From the NCBI RefSeq assembly GCF_024679095.1, contig NC_066513.1, positions 9,488,606 through 9,552,605 on the forward strand: DNA of 64,000 nucleotides. The letters are read 5' to 3'. Below the pieces are notes generated by a model. That model had not been told where the DNA came from. It did not search any database and saw nothing but the letters and a program-made list of their open reading frames with translations. The position numbers and the translations under genes are program-made. Numbering within the stretch: the first letter of the stretch is position 1; the number at the start of each line of letters is the position of its first letter. Below are positions 22,505 to 34,195 of this stretch, piece by piece. Origin of the DNA: Eriocheir sinensis (Eukaryota > Arthropoda > Malacostraca > Decapoda > Varunidae).

Positions 22505-23182
22505 GTTACAATCTATACAGTCATCACCTCTCAGACAACGCGATGCGTTACGCTAGTGAGGTTCTGGGACTGTCGGTTATACAGCATACAGTTGAATGAT
22601 CTCCCTATCGAAGATAAAGATATAATGCGTCTGTTACAGACTTGGACTGTATCTTCCAAAATTGTATATTCCACTAGACCGAACAACAACAATGAAGAAG
22701 AAGAACGTCTGGCTTCGAGAGACAGAGACACAATATGTTCTTTGGGAGTGTGGGCCTTACGCAACGCTGTGCGTGTCCGTCCCAACGTAATGGACGATTC
22801 GTTTCTACCCTCCTTTCCAGTTCCGTTGAATCTAATATTGAAACAAGATGAGAGATATAGTAGTGATAGTTTTAAAGACCTAAAATATTACAAATCATTC
22901 AAAGATAGTTTTGTCAACACTATCGAAATATATGCCGAAGAAATGAGCGCTGTTAAAAGTAAATTGAAAGGTTCATTGAAATCAGAACCGCTAGTAGCTT
23001 CCGATAGTCAACCCGTTTCCGTGGCCACAAAGGATATAACTGCAACCCTTGACACTGTCAATCCACTAGGTGGTGATCCCACAGATTTAATACTTCTCAG
23101 TAAATCTTACCTAAGTGATTTAAATAAACAATCGTATACAAATTTGTCGTATTTTCAGTTGACGTCATACGACAAAATTTAA
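22505..23182 (+). pseudogene. 3' part of a second copy of the 34.8-36.9 kb gene
   Basis: From about 22570 to 23010 this repeats, in inverse orientation, the 3' part of the minus-strand gene at 34810-36903. This copy keeps an open frame through the region where the other copy is shifted (near 35090). It also continues for another 57 residues (to 23182) that the other copy has lost at a repeat junction near 34810. It therefore preserves the native C-terminus but lacks the N-terminal two thirds. Confidence 0.65.
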
Positions 23183-23266
23183 AGACGTCCGTCAGTTACA
23201 TCGTCTGAAACTGTGAACGGTTCATGTTAAAATCACGCGCTGAACATCTGAGAAATATAACCAATC

Positions 23267-23851
23267 ATGGATTTTATGAATATGAATACTGTAACTATGT
23301 TGGTACTCGCATTGCTAGTAATTGTTGTTGCGGTCATGTTGGCGTCCGGCATGGCAACGAGGCAGACATACATCAAGAAAGCACACATTGATACTTCACC
23401 CATCGGGGTTCCCGTGTCCGTCTCCTTCAATGCTAAGGCACCAGTTGTCGTCAAGGATGTATTTGCTTCTCCATTGGGTGAAATCGCCATCCTGTCAACA
23501 GATGCTGAAATCGAAGCTAATAAATCAGATGTTGTATTCCAATTTGTGCCTGTGACACCCGTATATGCTGACACTCTACCTCAAGAATTGTGCATGGTCA
23601 AGATTTACAACAGAACCAAACACGATCTTCACTTTTCAGGTGGATACACTGACTTGAACGTCAGCACTGTTGGAATAAATTCAGTTATATCTCCAGCCAA
23701 TAGTTTGGACAATAACTCATCATTGTCTTCCACTGTCGTCGTCGCTGGAGAGTCAAAAGTAACTTACTTTGCTAGAATTAAGAACGAAACTTTGATCAGC
23801 AAACATATTATCGTAATGAACCATTTGTACGTCACTCGTCACATTCATTAA
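23267..23851 (+). CDS. VP24/VP26/VP28-like nimavirus virion protein
   Basis: An intact 194-codon frame. Residues 9-29 form a single N-terminal membrane anchor (MLVLALLVIVVAVMLAS). The rest is rich in predicted beta strands with no long helices and has several N-glycosylation-type sequons. WSSV VP24, VP26 and VP28 are paralogous proteins of about 200 residues with this same layout: an N-terminal anchor and a beta-barrel ectodomain, in the envelope or tegument. The length, anchor position and fold-type match; residue-level homology could not be tested. It is flanked by broken genes, so its intactness stands out. Confidence 0.6.
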   Translation: MDFMNMNTVTMLVLALLVIVVAVMLASGMATRQTYIKKAHIDTSPIGVPVSVSFNAKAPVVVKDVFASPLGEIAILSTDAEIEANKSDVVFQFVPVTPVYADTLPQELCMVKIYNRTKHDLHFSGGYTDLNVSTVGINSVISPANSLDNNSSLSSTVVVAGESKVTYFARIKNETLISKHIIVMNHLYVTRHIH

Positions 23852-24113
23852 CTGTAAAAAGAAAATAAGGAAATATGGATTTAATCTTTCATCTATTTTA
23901 TTGGTGTGCCTTCAGGATGAGAAAGTAAAGTAGTCACATTTTTTTTTTAAGTTATTCTTTTTTAAAATTTTATTGTCAACATACCTAATATAAATTTCTC
24001 TGTGTAGATCCGAACCCCACTCTAAAGATACCTAATGTACATTCCCTATGTAGATCTGGACCTACCTAATGTACATTACCCTATGTAGATCCGGACCCCA
24101 CCCCATTCTGAAG
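23852..24113. other. AT-rich stretch then three GATCCGGACCCC-family repeats
   Basis: After the VP28-like stop there is AT-rich DNA with poly-T. Between 24000 and 24115 lie three imperfect copies of CTATGTAGATC(C/T)GGACCC(C) separated by TACCTAATGTACATT. No gene is seen. Confidence 0.6.
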
Positions 24114-24330
24114 TTAATGATCAGGTTGATACCATAGATTTATATCATTGGAAGAGTAGTTCACCAATCTCGAAATGTGTTCAGCCATCATGAGTCCACG
24201 TGTCTCAGCGGTGCCTTCAATGCACATACTCAAGAAAGCCGATTTTGTGTTAGGATCGAACATCGATTCGAGGACGATCTGTTTTTCAGTTTGAATCTTA
24301 CACCTGACATACATGTCTGATTTAAGATTG
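24114..24330 (-). pseudogene. Inverted duplicate of the helicase-like gene's 5' region
   Basis: The minus strand from about 24275 to 24145 matches 20410-20560. Here the frame upstream of the ATG is open and in phase (a five-A run where the other copy has four), indicating that the helicase gene originally extended further upstream and that the copy at 20.4 kb lost one base. The piece is truncated at both ends. Confidence 0.7.
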
Positions 24331-24360
24331 ATATTTTATAATCTGCCACCCAACAGAAAA

Positions 24361-26406
24361 TTACCGTCGATAAGAAAAAAATCTGTTGTTATCGACGCTT
24401 ATACACGATGTTTTGGAATTCACCATTTTAAAAACACTTAACAGATTATTGGAAGAACGATGGTTGTTAAGCTGCCTGTGGAAGCGTGCACTCATGAACT
24501 TGGACAGACAGGCAACGCCGGTGTTGGTACATGACAATCGTAGATGATGGGCTCGCATGAGGAACCATTTCATAGAGACGACCGGGTTAGCCAGGTACGG
24601 CACGACATTGGAGACATTCTTGCTCTCTCTTTCTTTTTCGGTGAACACATGCAAGTAGGAATAAGGCGGTGGCTGAGTCGTCAAAGTATCGGCCTCGTGT
24701 TCAGGAGGACGCGAGTTCAATCCGCCCGGTGCCACCAAGCTGATTTTTCAGCCGCCGCCCGGTTAAAACTACCCACATGCTGTCCAGAAGACCACCTATC
24801 AACCCGGACTCTAGATTCTAGGATCAAAGATGAGCTCTGGGAGGGGGCAGCCAATGCAAGATGATGGCACTAAAACACTCGCCTGCGCCAGAACAGGCTG
24901 GGCCGACCATCAGGACCTACCGGAAAGAAGCCTTGGACCGACCATCAGGATCCACCGGAAGAAGCCTGCAAACCGGCGCAATGGGCAAAAAAAATAAAAA
25001 TAAAAAAAATAAAAAAAAGGCGATTTCTTTTTGTCTACTTGTTGTTGTTTTTCCATCTTAGAAGCAAACACAATCGATGTCCAATCGGTCAACAGAATAT
25101 TATACGGAAGATTATCTTTCAGTACATTCAAACAATACTTGAGAGTGACAAGATAAGATTGGTTTTTACATTCTGTGAATTCGTCGTCATAGATAACGTA
25201 ACCTCTTCCCAGACCCATGTGGTATCTCAGAGAATATTCATTGGCTTTTTTTCGAAAAGGCGGTGGTGACGGTCCCGTCGTCGTCACCGTTCCTTCATCA
25301 GATGAGGAGGAAGAGGAGGAGGTCCGTTGCACATGTTGCATGTTCATGAGGATATGACGGGCATTGTAATTGTCGTTGACGGGAGAGTAAGCGGAGGTGA
25401 GAGTGCCGTATACGGAATGGAGAATGGTAGTACAGTGGTTGTGATCATTGAGAGATGCTTCTCTAGCGTTCTTCATAGTGTTCTCGCTACCTTTATTGTT
25501 GGATACAACGTGAATAGAATCACCACTAGTTTTCATGACTAAATCATTATCATATAATCTTATTGATCTTTCACAATCTTCATCGGAAACCACACTGTCG
25601 AAAACACCATACTTTAATGCATGTATCAGTTCATCATAACACGTGTTGATTGAATCCAATTCTAACACTTCTTCTCGGCCGGTATAGTCTGTGTCCACAG
25701 TCACACACCCATCATCCGTTTGGTAATCGCTGAGGTCCATGCTTGTACCGGGTGTGAAGCTAAACGTTGCTCCGTTGGTGAACTTACTTGTCGTGAAAGA
25801 CCCAGTCTCATCATATTCACTGGTCAGAAACTCTCGACTCAGAATTGCCTTGTCGATCAGCTCAGGGTTGACAACGCTCAACACGTTAAGATTTTCTAAG
25901 CCGCCGCCGCCGCCACCACCTTGTTGATGGTGGTGTTTGGCAATGTCAATATGCATGTTCCGGAGATGAATGAGAGGTACCGTATTGCGGAGACACTCTG
26001 AAATCATTTTCTCAGAAACAAATATAGCATGGTGAACCATAGTTGGAGCACTGTAGTCGTGAATCTGTGACACAGTATGATTAAACTTAACAGAAAAGAA
26101 GGACTGATCAACAGAAGAAGGTGTCAGAACACACCATTTTCGAAATACTTCAATAGCCCTTGCAAACATGAGCAACCATAACTTGTTATAATTTCTGAAA
26201 GTTAATTTTTTAAAGAGTTCGGCTTGATCGATAGGATGAATACCACTCTTACACAACCACAAATCTTTGATGGATCCGAACATCTCTTCCTCTTCATGGT
26301 GGTTAAAGTTACTATCCATCATTGGCTTGCGCAGAGGCACTAGTATATCTTCTGATATAAATAAGTCATCTACGTTTTGCTGTTCGTGAGATTGGTTATC
26401 GTACAA
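24361..26406 (-). pseudogene. Unrecognised ~570-residue gene split by a SINE
   Basis: From an upstream start at 26406 the frame is open for about 460 native residues down to roughly 25019. It includes a poly-Gly run (about 25900), a poly-Ser run (about 25300) and mixed globular regions. It then enters SINE DNA (24662-25018). Beyond the SINE, the minus strand from about 24655 to 24361 again looks coding (about 98 residues) and ends with a TAA, so the SINE interrupts the last sixth of the gene. A piece of its 5' region (26026-26291) is duplicated at 51254-51519. Confidence 0.65.
24662..25018 (+). mobile_element. tRNA-derived SINE, copy 2 (head type B)
   Basis: The head GGTGGCTGAGTCGTCAAAG...GAGTTCAATCC...GGTGCCACC can fold as a tRNA with paired ends. 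The body is shared with the other two copies (AAAACTACCCACATGCTGTCC, GGGCCGACCATCAGG) and an A-rich tail ends near 25018. A 12-bp deletion removes part of the GCCGAGTGGCTT segment. It lies within the coding region of the minus-strand gene; no clear target-site duplication is visible. Confidence 0.85.
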
Positions 26407-26459
26407 AGCTTTTAATTTTCTGTTGTTGAAATTGGAACACTGTTGACTTCTGGTTAGGT

Positions 26460-27254
26460 TTGAGACTGCAGTTCGAATGTGCCGCAGCAGGTTTTCATTT
26501 TAATACCCAAACGATCTTAAACCACTTGGAAGAAATATTTACAGGAGTATCATCTTTCACAATTTTGTTTGACAAGTACAACCTCAAACCCACGGAATGT
26601 TCCATGCAAGCCTACGGTCTTGTGCGAATCTTACCCACGGTTGAGGTCAAAAGCGAACATGAGTGTAAGGTTGAACCATTTGAAGAAATGCAAGATAATG
26701 AATTATTGTTTCAACAGACATTGGCAACGTCTGTTGGTAACAACAACCGGACGCTGCCACCACCACATTCTTTCCTAGAAGAATTTCAAGCTAGCAGTGT
26801 CCGCTCGTCTACACACAAGGAGGAACGTTACAACGAAGCACCCGCTACAAATTTCAATACCACTTCTTCGTTGGTCACGAATCAATCTCCCTCTCTTGAC
26901 GACAACAATCGAACGCTGTCATCGGAAGAACCTCAAGCTGGAACCAGTACCCAATACGACAAACTACTATCTACAAGTTTCATTAACACTTCGTTCTCTC
27001 ATCATGACGGTGACGAACATCAACCGCAGACAACCCAGTATGGTTCCATTGCTGCTGCTGTTGATACTGTTGGTGATCGTGTTGATACATCTCGTCTCGT
27101 ATCGTCTGTGGAATGCCTTCAATCACTTGCAAGCAACTGTCTGCCCGAACAGAGCACGGACTCCCCAACTATGATTCTTCAAACATTTCATTGTTGTTAT
27201 CCTAACGCACCATTGATGACTAGATCAATGACTCGTCATCCTATAGAAATTTAA
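26460..27254 (+). CDS. Unrecognised Ser/Thr-rich protein
   Basis: A 264-codon open frame; the first in-frame start is TTG (26460) and no good ATG lies upstream, so the 5' end is uncertain. Residues 1-60 look globular (a Cys and two aromatic clusters). The rest is acidic and Ser/Thr-rich, with two imperfect internal repeats built around NNRTL (near residues 97 and 150). It is divergent from the SINE-split gene, with start regions about 55 bp apart. Confidence 0.45.
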   Translation: MRLQFECAAAGFHFNTQTILNHLEEIFTGVSSFTILFDKYNLKPTECSMQAYGLVRILPTVEVKSEHECKVEPFEEMQDNELLFQQTLATSVGNNNRTLPPPHSFLEEFQASSVRSSTHKEERYNEAPATNFNTTSSLVTNQSPSLDDNNRTLSSEEPQAGTSTQYDKLLSTSFINTSFSHHDGDEHQPQTTQYGSIAAAVDTVGDRVDTSRLVSSVECLQSLASNCLPEQSTDSPTMILQTFHCCYPNAPLMTRSMTRHPIEI

Positions 27255-27364
27255 TTTACTGACGAACAAAGTCTTTGTCAGGATAATGCCAAATTACTTT
27301 ACCAATTGATTTCAAACATCAACAAAAAAAAGAACACACAGTATATGTTTTACACTACCTTTGC

Positions 27365-28015
27365 TTATTTTACCAAATGTACCAACAAACCATGTAATTC
27401 AATTTGCAATCTCTTGAAGATAATTCTCACACATGTGCTTGACAAACACACTTGTCCCATAACCAATTTCGAGTCGACATCAATGATATCTTTATAAAAC
27501 TGATGATTGATGAAGAGCTGATCCACTGACATGATGGACCCATACAGGTGATTCGCAAGGGGAGTAGATGTTACCGACATCCATGAACGATATTGGGCTA
27601 TGATCGCGTGCCGTAGCGCGTTCAACTGGGCGTCTGTGTTCTCATACATTTTGGTGAAGTTGGGATAGGTGTTACTCTTTCGGTCACCCTTTTTGGTGAA
27701 TGTGTTTGATCCGTGAGTATCTTCGAATTGCTTGCGAAGTGTTTCACCTAAGGCTGTTGCTCCATCTTTAGATATCAAATTTTTGGCAGGTACTGTGATC
27801 ACCATAGGGGAGGACCGAATTTCTGACATCGAAAATTTGGAGCGTTTTCTAGAAGTGGTCTGTACTGGAATTGATATTTCCACTACTTCGATCTTTCTTT
27901 GGGGTGGTTTTGAATCATTGACGGGCATGTCCAGATTGTACGAGTGTAACAACGCTTCATGTAACACTTTGGAGAATAATTGTTGTTGTTGGTTTTTCCT
28001 CTTACTGTCTGACAT
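27365..28015 (-). CDS. Unrecognised intact 216-residue protein
   Basis: It starts at ATG 28015, which lies inside the 3' end of the upstream gene (14-nt overlap), and is intact to 27365. The N-terminus is Gln-rich, with a basic patch (TSRKRSKFS near residue 55), possibly nuclear. The C-terminal half is globular with two cysteines. The compact overlap with the spliced gene upstream argues for a native viral pair. Confidence 0.6.
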   Translation of the reverse strand: MSDSKRKNQQQQLFSKVLHEALLHSYNLDMPVNDSKPPQRKIEVVEISIPVQTTSRKRSKFSMSEIRSSPMVITVPAKNLISKDGATALGETLRKQFEDTHGSNTFTKKGDRKSNTYPNFTKMYENTDAQLNALRHAIIAQYRSWMSVTSTPLANHLYGSIMSVDQLFINHQFYKDIIDVDSKLVMGQVCLSSTCVRIIFKRLQIELHGLLVHLVK

Positions 28016-29099
28016 GGCTTTTCAGGAGCATGGAGGAAGACTCGCTTATCATGGACATGTATTTCATGAAATTGATGATGGAACAAAAAACTTCTTGAAT
28101 GACAACATTGACTCCTTTCTGCATAGCCGCATGGATAGTCTCTTGATTTAGGTTCCAATTTTCAGTAAAGGCATGTTGGATGAAGAGCGATCGTAATTTA
28201 GGATTGGGGACGTCCATGTTTCGGGTCAGCCACTCCTTGGCGCGGATAACACTCAATGACATTTGACATTTGCTGCAGGTGTTCGATCTTTCGATGTCTG
28301 CCATTTGGCATTTGTTCTTTACGTTGTCTGGGATGTCGTGCAGTTGACAAAATTGTAAATCGATATTAATAGACTTCAGAGTTTCAAAGGTCATCTCACA
28401 AATCGTCTGATTAAACCGGTGAACTGGGATGAAATCTTCGCGTATGAACGTATTCAGGATCAGATTTCGAAAATCACAATTTTGCAAATCAAAACTTTTA
28501 AGTAAGTTATTCACATTATGACAGAAGTTCATGATACTATCACCTTGGTTGACAGTTGCGGACTTGCATTTTTGCCATTCTATATTCAGTGCTGATTTCA
28601 TATATGTTTTAAGACCTTCTTTGGAACCTGCATCGACTGAAATGAAAAAAAAAAATGGTTAAGAAAATAATAAAATCTTAAAAAAAATCAACAAGCTAAA
28701 TAAAAAAAAAATCATATCAATAACAAAAAAAAAATGTTAAAATCTTACGCATGTCTGTGCAATTCAGCAATGTGTAGTAGCATTCTCCCATGGAGTAGAG
28801 GCGATCATTGGGTGTATCAGCGTATGCCTTGTTATGGATAGCCTTTGTCAACAATTTCTTCATCTCTGCATTTTTTTCTCTTTGCAAATTGGTGTGACAT
28901 TCAACAGATATTTGAACAGGGCTCTGTCACATATGTTTTTTTTTTGAAAAACAGAAATATTTTTGGCACTTGATAATAAGATTTGCTGCTGGTATTCCTC
29001 CAGTTGTTTTTCGAGTATGTTTCGCAGAGGTTTCTTCTTCGGTTTTTTAGAAGCAAATGCGGTTCCAAGACTGGAAACAATTTTCGCTGCGTCACACAT
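28002..29099 (-). pseudogene. Two-exon gene with a 112-nt spliceosomal intron and one frameshift
   Basis: Exon 1 (29099 to 28749) starts at ATG 29099 with a basic N-terminus (KKPKKKPLR). A frame change near 28880, between a region of cysteines and a charged helix, breaks it. Exon 2 (28636 to 28002) is open for about 210 residues and has a CxxC pair (CSKC) near 28285. Splicing joins codon parts in phase across the intron. Apart from the single indel the gene would encode about 320 residues. The family is not recognised. Confidence 0.6.
28637..28748 (-). other. Spliceosomal intron, 112 nt
   Basis: The donor on the minus strand is ATGC|GTAAGATT. The acceptor is a poly-T tract followed by CATTTCAG|TCGATG. 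The intron is over 80 % A+T and both flanks are coding in compatible phase. Its length equals that of the intron at 30153-30264 and is close to that at 1472-1585. Confidence 0.85.
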
Positions 29100-29258
29100 T
29101 TTGAAGTCGTAAAAATTAAAAAGAAAAATAATAATCACAATCACTGATCAACAATAAGTGCATGCACTCTTGCTAATGCATATGCGAGAATGTAATGTAA
29201 GCTTAAATATTTGTAATCACGCACGCACAACTTTGGGAGAGACCAACTGACGCTATAA

Positions 29259-29849
29259 TTGGGTCATGTACACACAATAATATCTGGTATGGGTTGGGAA
29301 CCTACTAAATTAAACATTAGCTTGCACGCTTCTTTTAAACGGATGGTAAACAAAAGGCGGCATCTGTCAATTTGCTCATCATCTCCGCCGAACGCCGCCG
29401 AACACCCCACCCCCATCCCCTCTCTTCTCGTACACCACCCCGCACACACCCGCACACACACACACTTACACAACACAAATGTAGGTAAAGTTGGGTCCGG
29501 ATTTGGACCAGTAGGATACACTGTTGACGATGAATGCACAACAAGGAAAATAACCTGTCCGATACCCATGGGACTCACAAGACGACCCCCACCCCGCGTC
29601 GCCGATGAAAGAGATGAGGTAACCGAACCTGTCGGTACGTCACATCAACGTGACTGGGAGACAACTGCTTTGTCGATTTTACCTTCCGAAAGCGACACGA
29701 GGCGTGTGGCTCGTTCTAATGTATTAAGCGAAGCTTTAGGGTATAATCCTTCGCTGAGAAATGTGATTAAGAGAGATAAGGATTACAGAACATCTATTGC
29801 TAAAACTATTTTTAAAAGAAAATACGAAAGGAAAAAAAATAATTGTTGA
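29259..29849 (+). CDS. Unrecognised ~190-residue basic protein
   Basis: An intact frame; an upstream TTG opens it at 29259 but ATG 29289 is a more natural start. It has a Pro/His/Thr-rich N-terminal half (HTRTHTH tract) and a basic, helical C-terminus (FKRKYERKKNN). It is divergent from the spliced gene starting at 29099. The low-complexity N-terminal half weakens confidence, but the C-terminal 90 residues look genuinely coding. Confidence 0.45.
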   Translation: MGHVHTIISGMGWEPTKLNISLHASFKRMVNKRRHLSICSSSPPNAAEHPTPIPSLLVHHPAHTRTHTHLHNTNVGKVGSGFGPVGYTVDDECTTRKITCPIPMGLTRRPPPRVADERDEVTEPVGTSHQRDWETTALSILPSESDTRRVARSNVLSEALGYNPSLRNVIKRDKDYRTSIAKTIFKRKYERKKNNC

Positions 29850-29921
29850 GTCTTGGGAGAAATGTAATGTCACGAATTAGGAAGTAGATGAACGTATTAA
29901 AAAAAAAATCATCCCATTAGA

Positions 29922-29927
29922 TTTTTA
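29922..29927 (-). terminator. Poly(A) signal for the 29964-30342 gene
   Basis: AATAAA on the minus strand lies about 40 nt past the stop codon, appropriate for polymerase II 3'-end formation. Confidence 0.5.
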
Positions 29928-29963
29928 TTATCCAAAATTTAGTATTAATACAACACAACAACA

Positions 29964-30342
29964 CTACATTGACTTGCAGATAATACAATGTTCTAAATAA
30001 CAAGATTGGATGAATGTGGTATTTTGGTTTAAATGTTCCAAAAAATCTTTCACATTTTGAAATGATTTATCGATCAGATAATTTGGTGTTTCTGCAATTA
30101 TTTTCATAAGATCTACTTTTTTTACATGGGTAATTTTCTTAGTCTTGATAATCTGAAAAAAAAACAGGATATATATTAGTCAAAAGTAAAAACTAATAAT
30201 TTGATAAATAAAAAATATAAACAAAATTCATGATTATAATTCATAATAGAGGAACGGTTATTACATCATCATGATTTGTATGATCTGCTAGTAGATACAT
30301 GCAAAAATCATCATTAATTGTTTGCATGTTACACATGTTCAT
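29964..30342 (-). CDS. Intact two-exon small protein gene (about 88 residues)
   Basis: Exon 1 (30342 to 30265) reads 26 codons from ATG 30342 and exon 2 (30152 to 29964) reads 62 codons to TAG. The 112-nt intron between them is phase 0. The product is Met/Cys/Asp-containing at the N-terminus and helical with four cysteines overall (ending CIICKSM). Neither exon alone would be noticed as a gene, but joined they give one clean frame with a poly(A) signal. It is divergent from the long gene at 30345 onward. Function is unknown. Confidence 0.6.
30153..30264 (-). other. Spliceosomal intron, 112 nt
   Basis: The donor is GATGAT|GTAATA and the acceptor is CCTGTTTTTTTTTCAG|ATTATC on the minus strand. 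The interior is AT-rich and contains stops in all frames near the exon boundaries. Confidence 0.8.
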
Positions 30343-30344
30343 CT

Positions 30345-33186
30345 GAGCAGGCCAGAGATGAAATTACCCTGCCAGAGGTAGGTGGTGTTGTGGATATATC
30401 ACACTATAAGTTGCGCTCTACATGCTAGTGCAGATGTTCGCTTGAATCAGTCGTCGACTAATCAGGTTCACTGGACTAACATGGACTTTTCATATTTTAT
30501 CTCCGGTTCTCAGAACGTGAAAACATGTTTGGCTTATTTGAAGACCAACTACAAGAAAACATATGAGGGTATCATGCTGCACAATTACCGTCAAGACCTC
30601 ATTCCCGTCGAAATTGAAATTATCGACTCTTGCATTGGTCTGTACACACTTCGTGAAAATTTAATCGGAGCCCAACCTATGGTTATGTACGGTTACGAAG
30701 GACGAAGTTTCAAAGAAGCTAGATTGACAGCTAATGCGGGTGATGAAGCACCCATGTCGTCCATTGTGAGATGCATCGATGAAATCTTCCCTCTGTCTGA
30801 TCCCATTACACACGAGGATGAGGTCCTCGACCACAGGAGAAAAAGCAGCAGCAGCAGCAGCAGTAGCAGTATGCAGGACACTCTCTTAAATTACATGAAG
30901 GAAACCAGAGAAGAAGAGATATCGACTAACATGAAATGTGATAACGGAGAATCAAATTTTGACATGATGGATCCCATTCAAATAATGAGCGTTGGAAAAG
31001 GCAGTGAAGATAAAGTACTGATGAAATGTTCGGTGGCAGCGTTTAAGAAAATATGCAAGACAAGAGAGACAGTACACAATTGCCTCCGTCACAGTATCAT
31101 CAATGGAATCCAATGTTGCTAAACAAAGTAACCTTACACACAACGCGTTGTTTAACGCCGATGTCTATGACATGAATGGAGGCATCCACGCCAACCAAGA
31201 TGTGCGGCCCTACATCATGCGTTACCAAGCTTTTCCTGATTCCAATATTGAGTTACGGATTGATAATGAGGAAGGTATGAAGACGGTATTTACCGTTGAT
31301 AATCGGTTATATGATCCCTCTATTATGTCTTTCAATAAACATCCTCTGTCTCTGTCTCTGGGTAACAAAACTGTTTCTAGCTCTAATCAACACAACCGAC
31401 TCTAGAGCGGAAGATTCGTCGTAGAGTACGATCTGAAACAGAAAGATGAAAGTGGATCATACTACCTCTTTATGAACAACCCTTCGCAAATTAAAAAAAA
31501 TACATTTAATCGTGAAAATAATGAAACCTTTCAACCTTCAGATGACAGCAGTGATTATGATGATTTGATGTCACTCATCAACGATAAGGTGAACATGTTT
31601 AACAAGGACAAAGGCAAGATTGTACCCCAGTCGACTCTATTCTCCGAACTCGTGACTCTGGTCAATCTCTACAGACAAGAAACTTCCAGATACGAGCGAA
31701 CGTGTTTCGTTGATCCAATTCTCAAAAAAGTGTTGCTCCCGTCAGCTCAAGCCAACTCTCCTATGTTTGATGTTGCTTTTCAGACCAATATCACTATGTC
31801 AGGATTGAAAGTTATCTTCTATCCGACTGTGTTAACTCAGCGTCCTGAATCGAAAGCTGAACATATTGGCAGATTAGAGATGGTGTTAGCGATCCAGACT
31901 GACTTGTTAATCAAGAACATGCCTCTCATAGTAGCGGCTGTACAAGAATCCACCACCAAAACTAATGTTAGCTCACCGGTGCAATATTTGGTTCTCGATC
32001 CGAAAGGTTGTCGAAATTTAAGTCTTCCTGCTAACACCAAACCTGGTGATTTCTCTTATCCTTATCACCATCTACAAGTTATAGAGAATAAAATTAGAAT
32101 CTCGAATGAGTATCTTGCCACTACTTTAGGAGTCGTGAAAACTGAGAGGTTGAAGGAATGGTTGTACTACATTCACGAATTCAATAGCAAGATGAAATTC
32201 GCTGCCCGTGTGTCGCAAGGTCCCGCCAACGCGATCGATTCAAACGAGTGGAAAAGACGTTTGTTATTTCATCCAATAGCTTCTAAGATGCCATTTCGAA
32301 ACCGACACGAATTCGTTGATTTTGATTACTACATCAGCGGATTGTGTTGCAAAGTACTAACGTCTGGTTATGGAGTGTCTATCGACAACAACAACTCAGA
32401 TCGATTCAAGACTCGCACCGACACTCTGACCCAACACGAAACTGCCGCCGCAGTCATCAACAACAATGAAGAAGAAGCCACCTCAGTGGTGCGTGATGGT
32501 CGTACCAACAGACACCACCTCCGCCTTGGCCTCTAAAGAACAAATCAACTGACCGAATCAAAAAATTATACAACGAAATAATTCAACATGAACACTTTCA
32601 ATCCCACTTGAGTTTTATCGTTGATGACTCAATGGGTTACCTCAAAGACATAGACGGGTGTCTCTCGCATGTCAAAGATATATTCTTAATGAAGAAACGT
32701 GAAGATCGTAATCGACTAGTCGAAAAATTTAACAAAATACTTTACGTGATCCAGTACATCGATAATGTCACCGAGTCGAATATAAAATTGCAAGTCGTAG
32801 GTATCGTTCAGATGGTATTTAGATATCTCAAGAGAGACAAAGGACTTATAATTTCAAATAACCAGGTGATTGTTTCCAATATGAAATTTGAAAACCTTCA
32901 ACTCGAAAAACTATGGTCGGTGTTGTTAGAGGAAGTAGACAACCCACCTACTCCAGAATCCGATGCGCTCTTCACCACCAGGCACACATCTGATGCAGAA
33001 GCGGCTCAACACGACATCCTAAAGACCATCACTTGTATCAACGATGAACAAGAGACTGAAGTGTCTTTGAAAACTACTAACGCGACTTCTGATTCGAAAA
33101 CTGTCACATACTGTTACACAGTATTGTTTGTTAGACGACAGCATCGAAATAAAAAAAAATGTTATCCGCTGCATCGCTGCAGGTGA
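30345..33186 (+). pseudogene. Long nimavirus-like gene (about 900 codons) with several breaks
   Basis: Coding-like sequence runs through 30345-33186, but in changing frames. There is a shift near 30425, a shift near 31105, an in-frame TAG at 31403-31405, and a shift near 32490-32510. Flanking residues on each side are continuous in character. Features include a poly-Ser run (30843-30870), an acidic patch, and a Gln/Pro-rich linker near 32510. There is no membrane segment. The last residues run into repeat-like sequence near 33160. Part of it (30607-30923) is duplicated at 1-314. No family is recognised; a structural protein is a guess. Confidence 0.6.
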
Positions 33187-34195
33187 CACCAATGTACACT
33201 GAAACAAAACAGAGTTCGAGACATAATTATGTCAGACTCTGTGTAATCTTTAACTGAGGAATATGTGTCCCAATAGTACCAATAAATGTCGTCAACTCAA
33301 AATCAAATCTCTACCGTGATAATTTTGAATTGTATTTCACGTGAAAAACGGAAGCTTTGCAAGACAAAAACACACATTCACCTCAACAGAGGTTAGACGA
33401 CGTCCTCTAACATGTCTCGGAAGTTTTGTTTGTTTTGGAAGTTTTGAAAGACAAGGACACGATTATATTTCACCAGTTATCTCAATGTTTTCTACCTTTT
33501 TTGTAGGTTTGAATATTAAATACTCACCAAAATTATCAATTTCTCACTGCTTAAAAAATGTAGTTTAAGTACCAAAATTATCAATTTCTCACTGCTTAAA
33601 AAATGTAGTTTAGGTACCAAAATTATCAATTTCTCACTGCTTAAAAAATGTAGTTTAGGTAAACAAATTATCAATATTAAAATCAGCATGATTTTTTATA
33701 TAGTTTACTGAACGCAGTAACCGTCTGAAGTTAATTCAAGTTAATGGTGAGTACCCAATGTGCAATGTGTATTCTAGATTTATAAATTGAAATAGAATTA
33801 CAAGTCGCAAATTGCGCTACTTACTTTTGAAACTACAAATCAACGTTAAATAGAATTTTTAGTATAACATGTTGAATAAATACAGACTAAAACCAAAAAC
33901 CAAAACTGCTCACAGTCTGTAGAGCGAGTGCTGGAGAAGGAAAAATCTAACGCTCCGCAACCGTAAGAAGCCAAAAAGTGGGGTCCGATATTTTACGTCT
34001 ACGTGCAAGACAACTTCAGTGGCTTGTGCTTTAATTTTGCAACATGTGGATGAGGGACACACGAACTTCAGATTATATAACTGCATGAAAAACAAAGTGG
34101 GTGCAGATCTGCATGAGGATGTATACATCGATAAACAGAGTGCAGAGTGGGGTCCAGATCTGCATAGGGGTGTACACATCACCTGCAAAAAAACA
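33187..34195. repeat. Mixed repeat block
   Basis: No gene is seen. It holds a palindromic arm (33360-33400), three 46-bp tandem copies of ACCAAAATTATCAATTTCTC...TGTAGTTTA (33523-33665), and, on the minus strand, the CCCCACTTTTTGGC / CCTCATCCACATGTTGC module (33970-34060). Two GATCTGCAT...GTGTACA units follow at 34090-34180. Confidence 0.7.
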
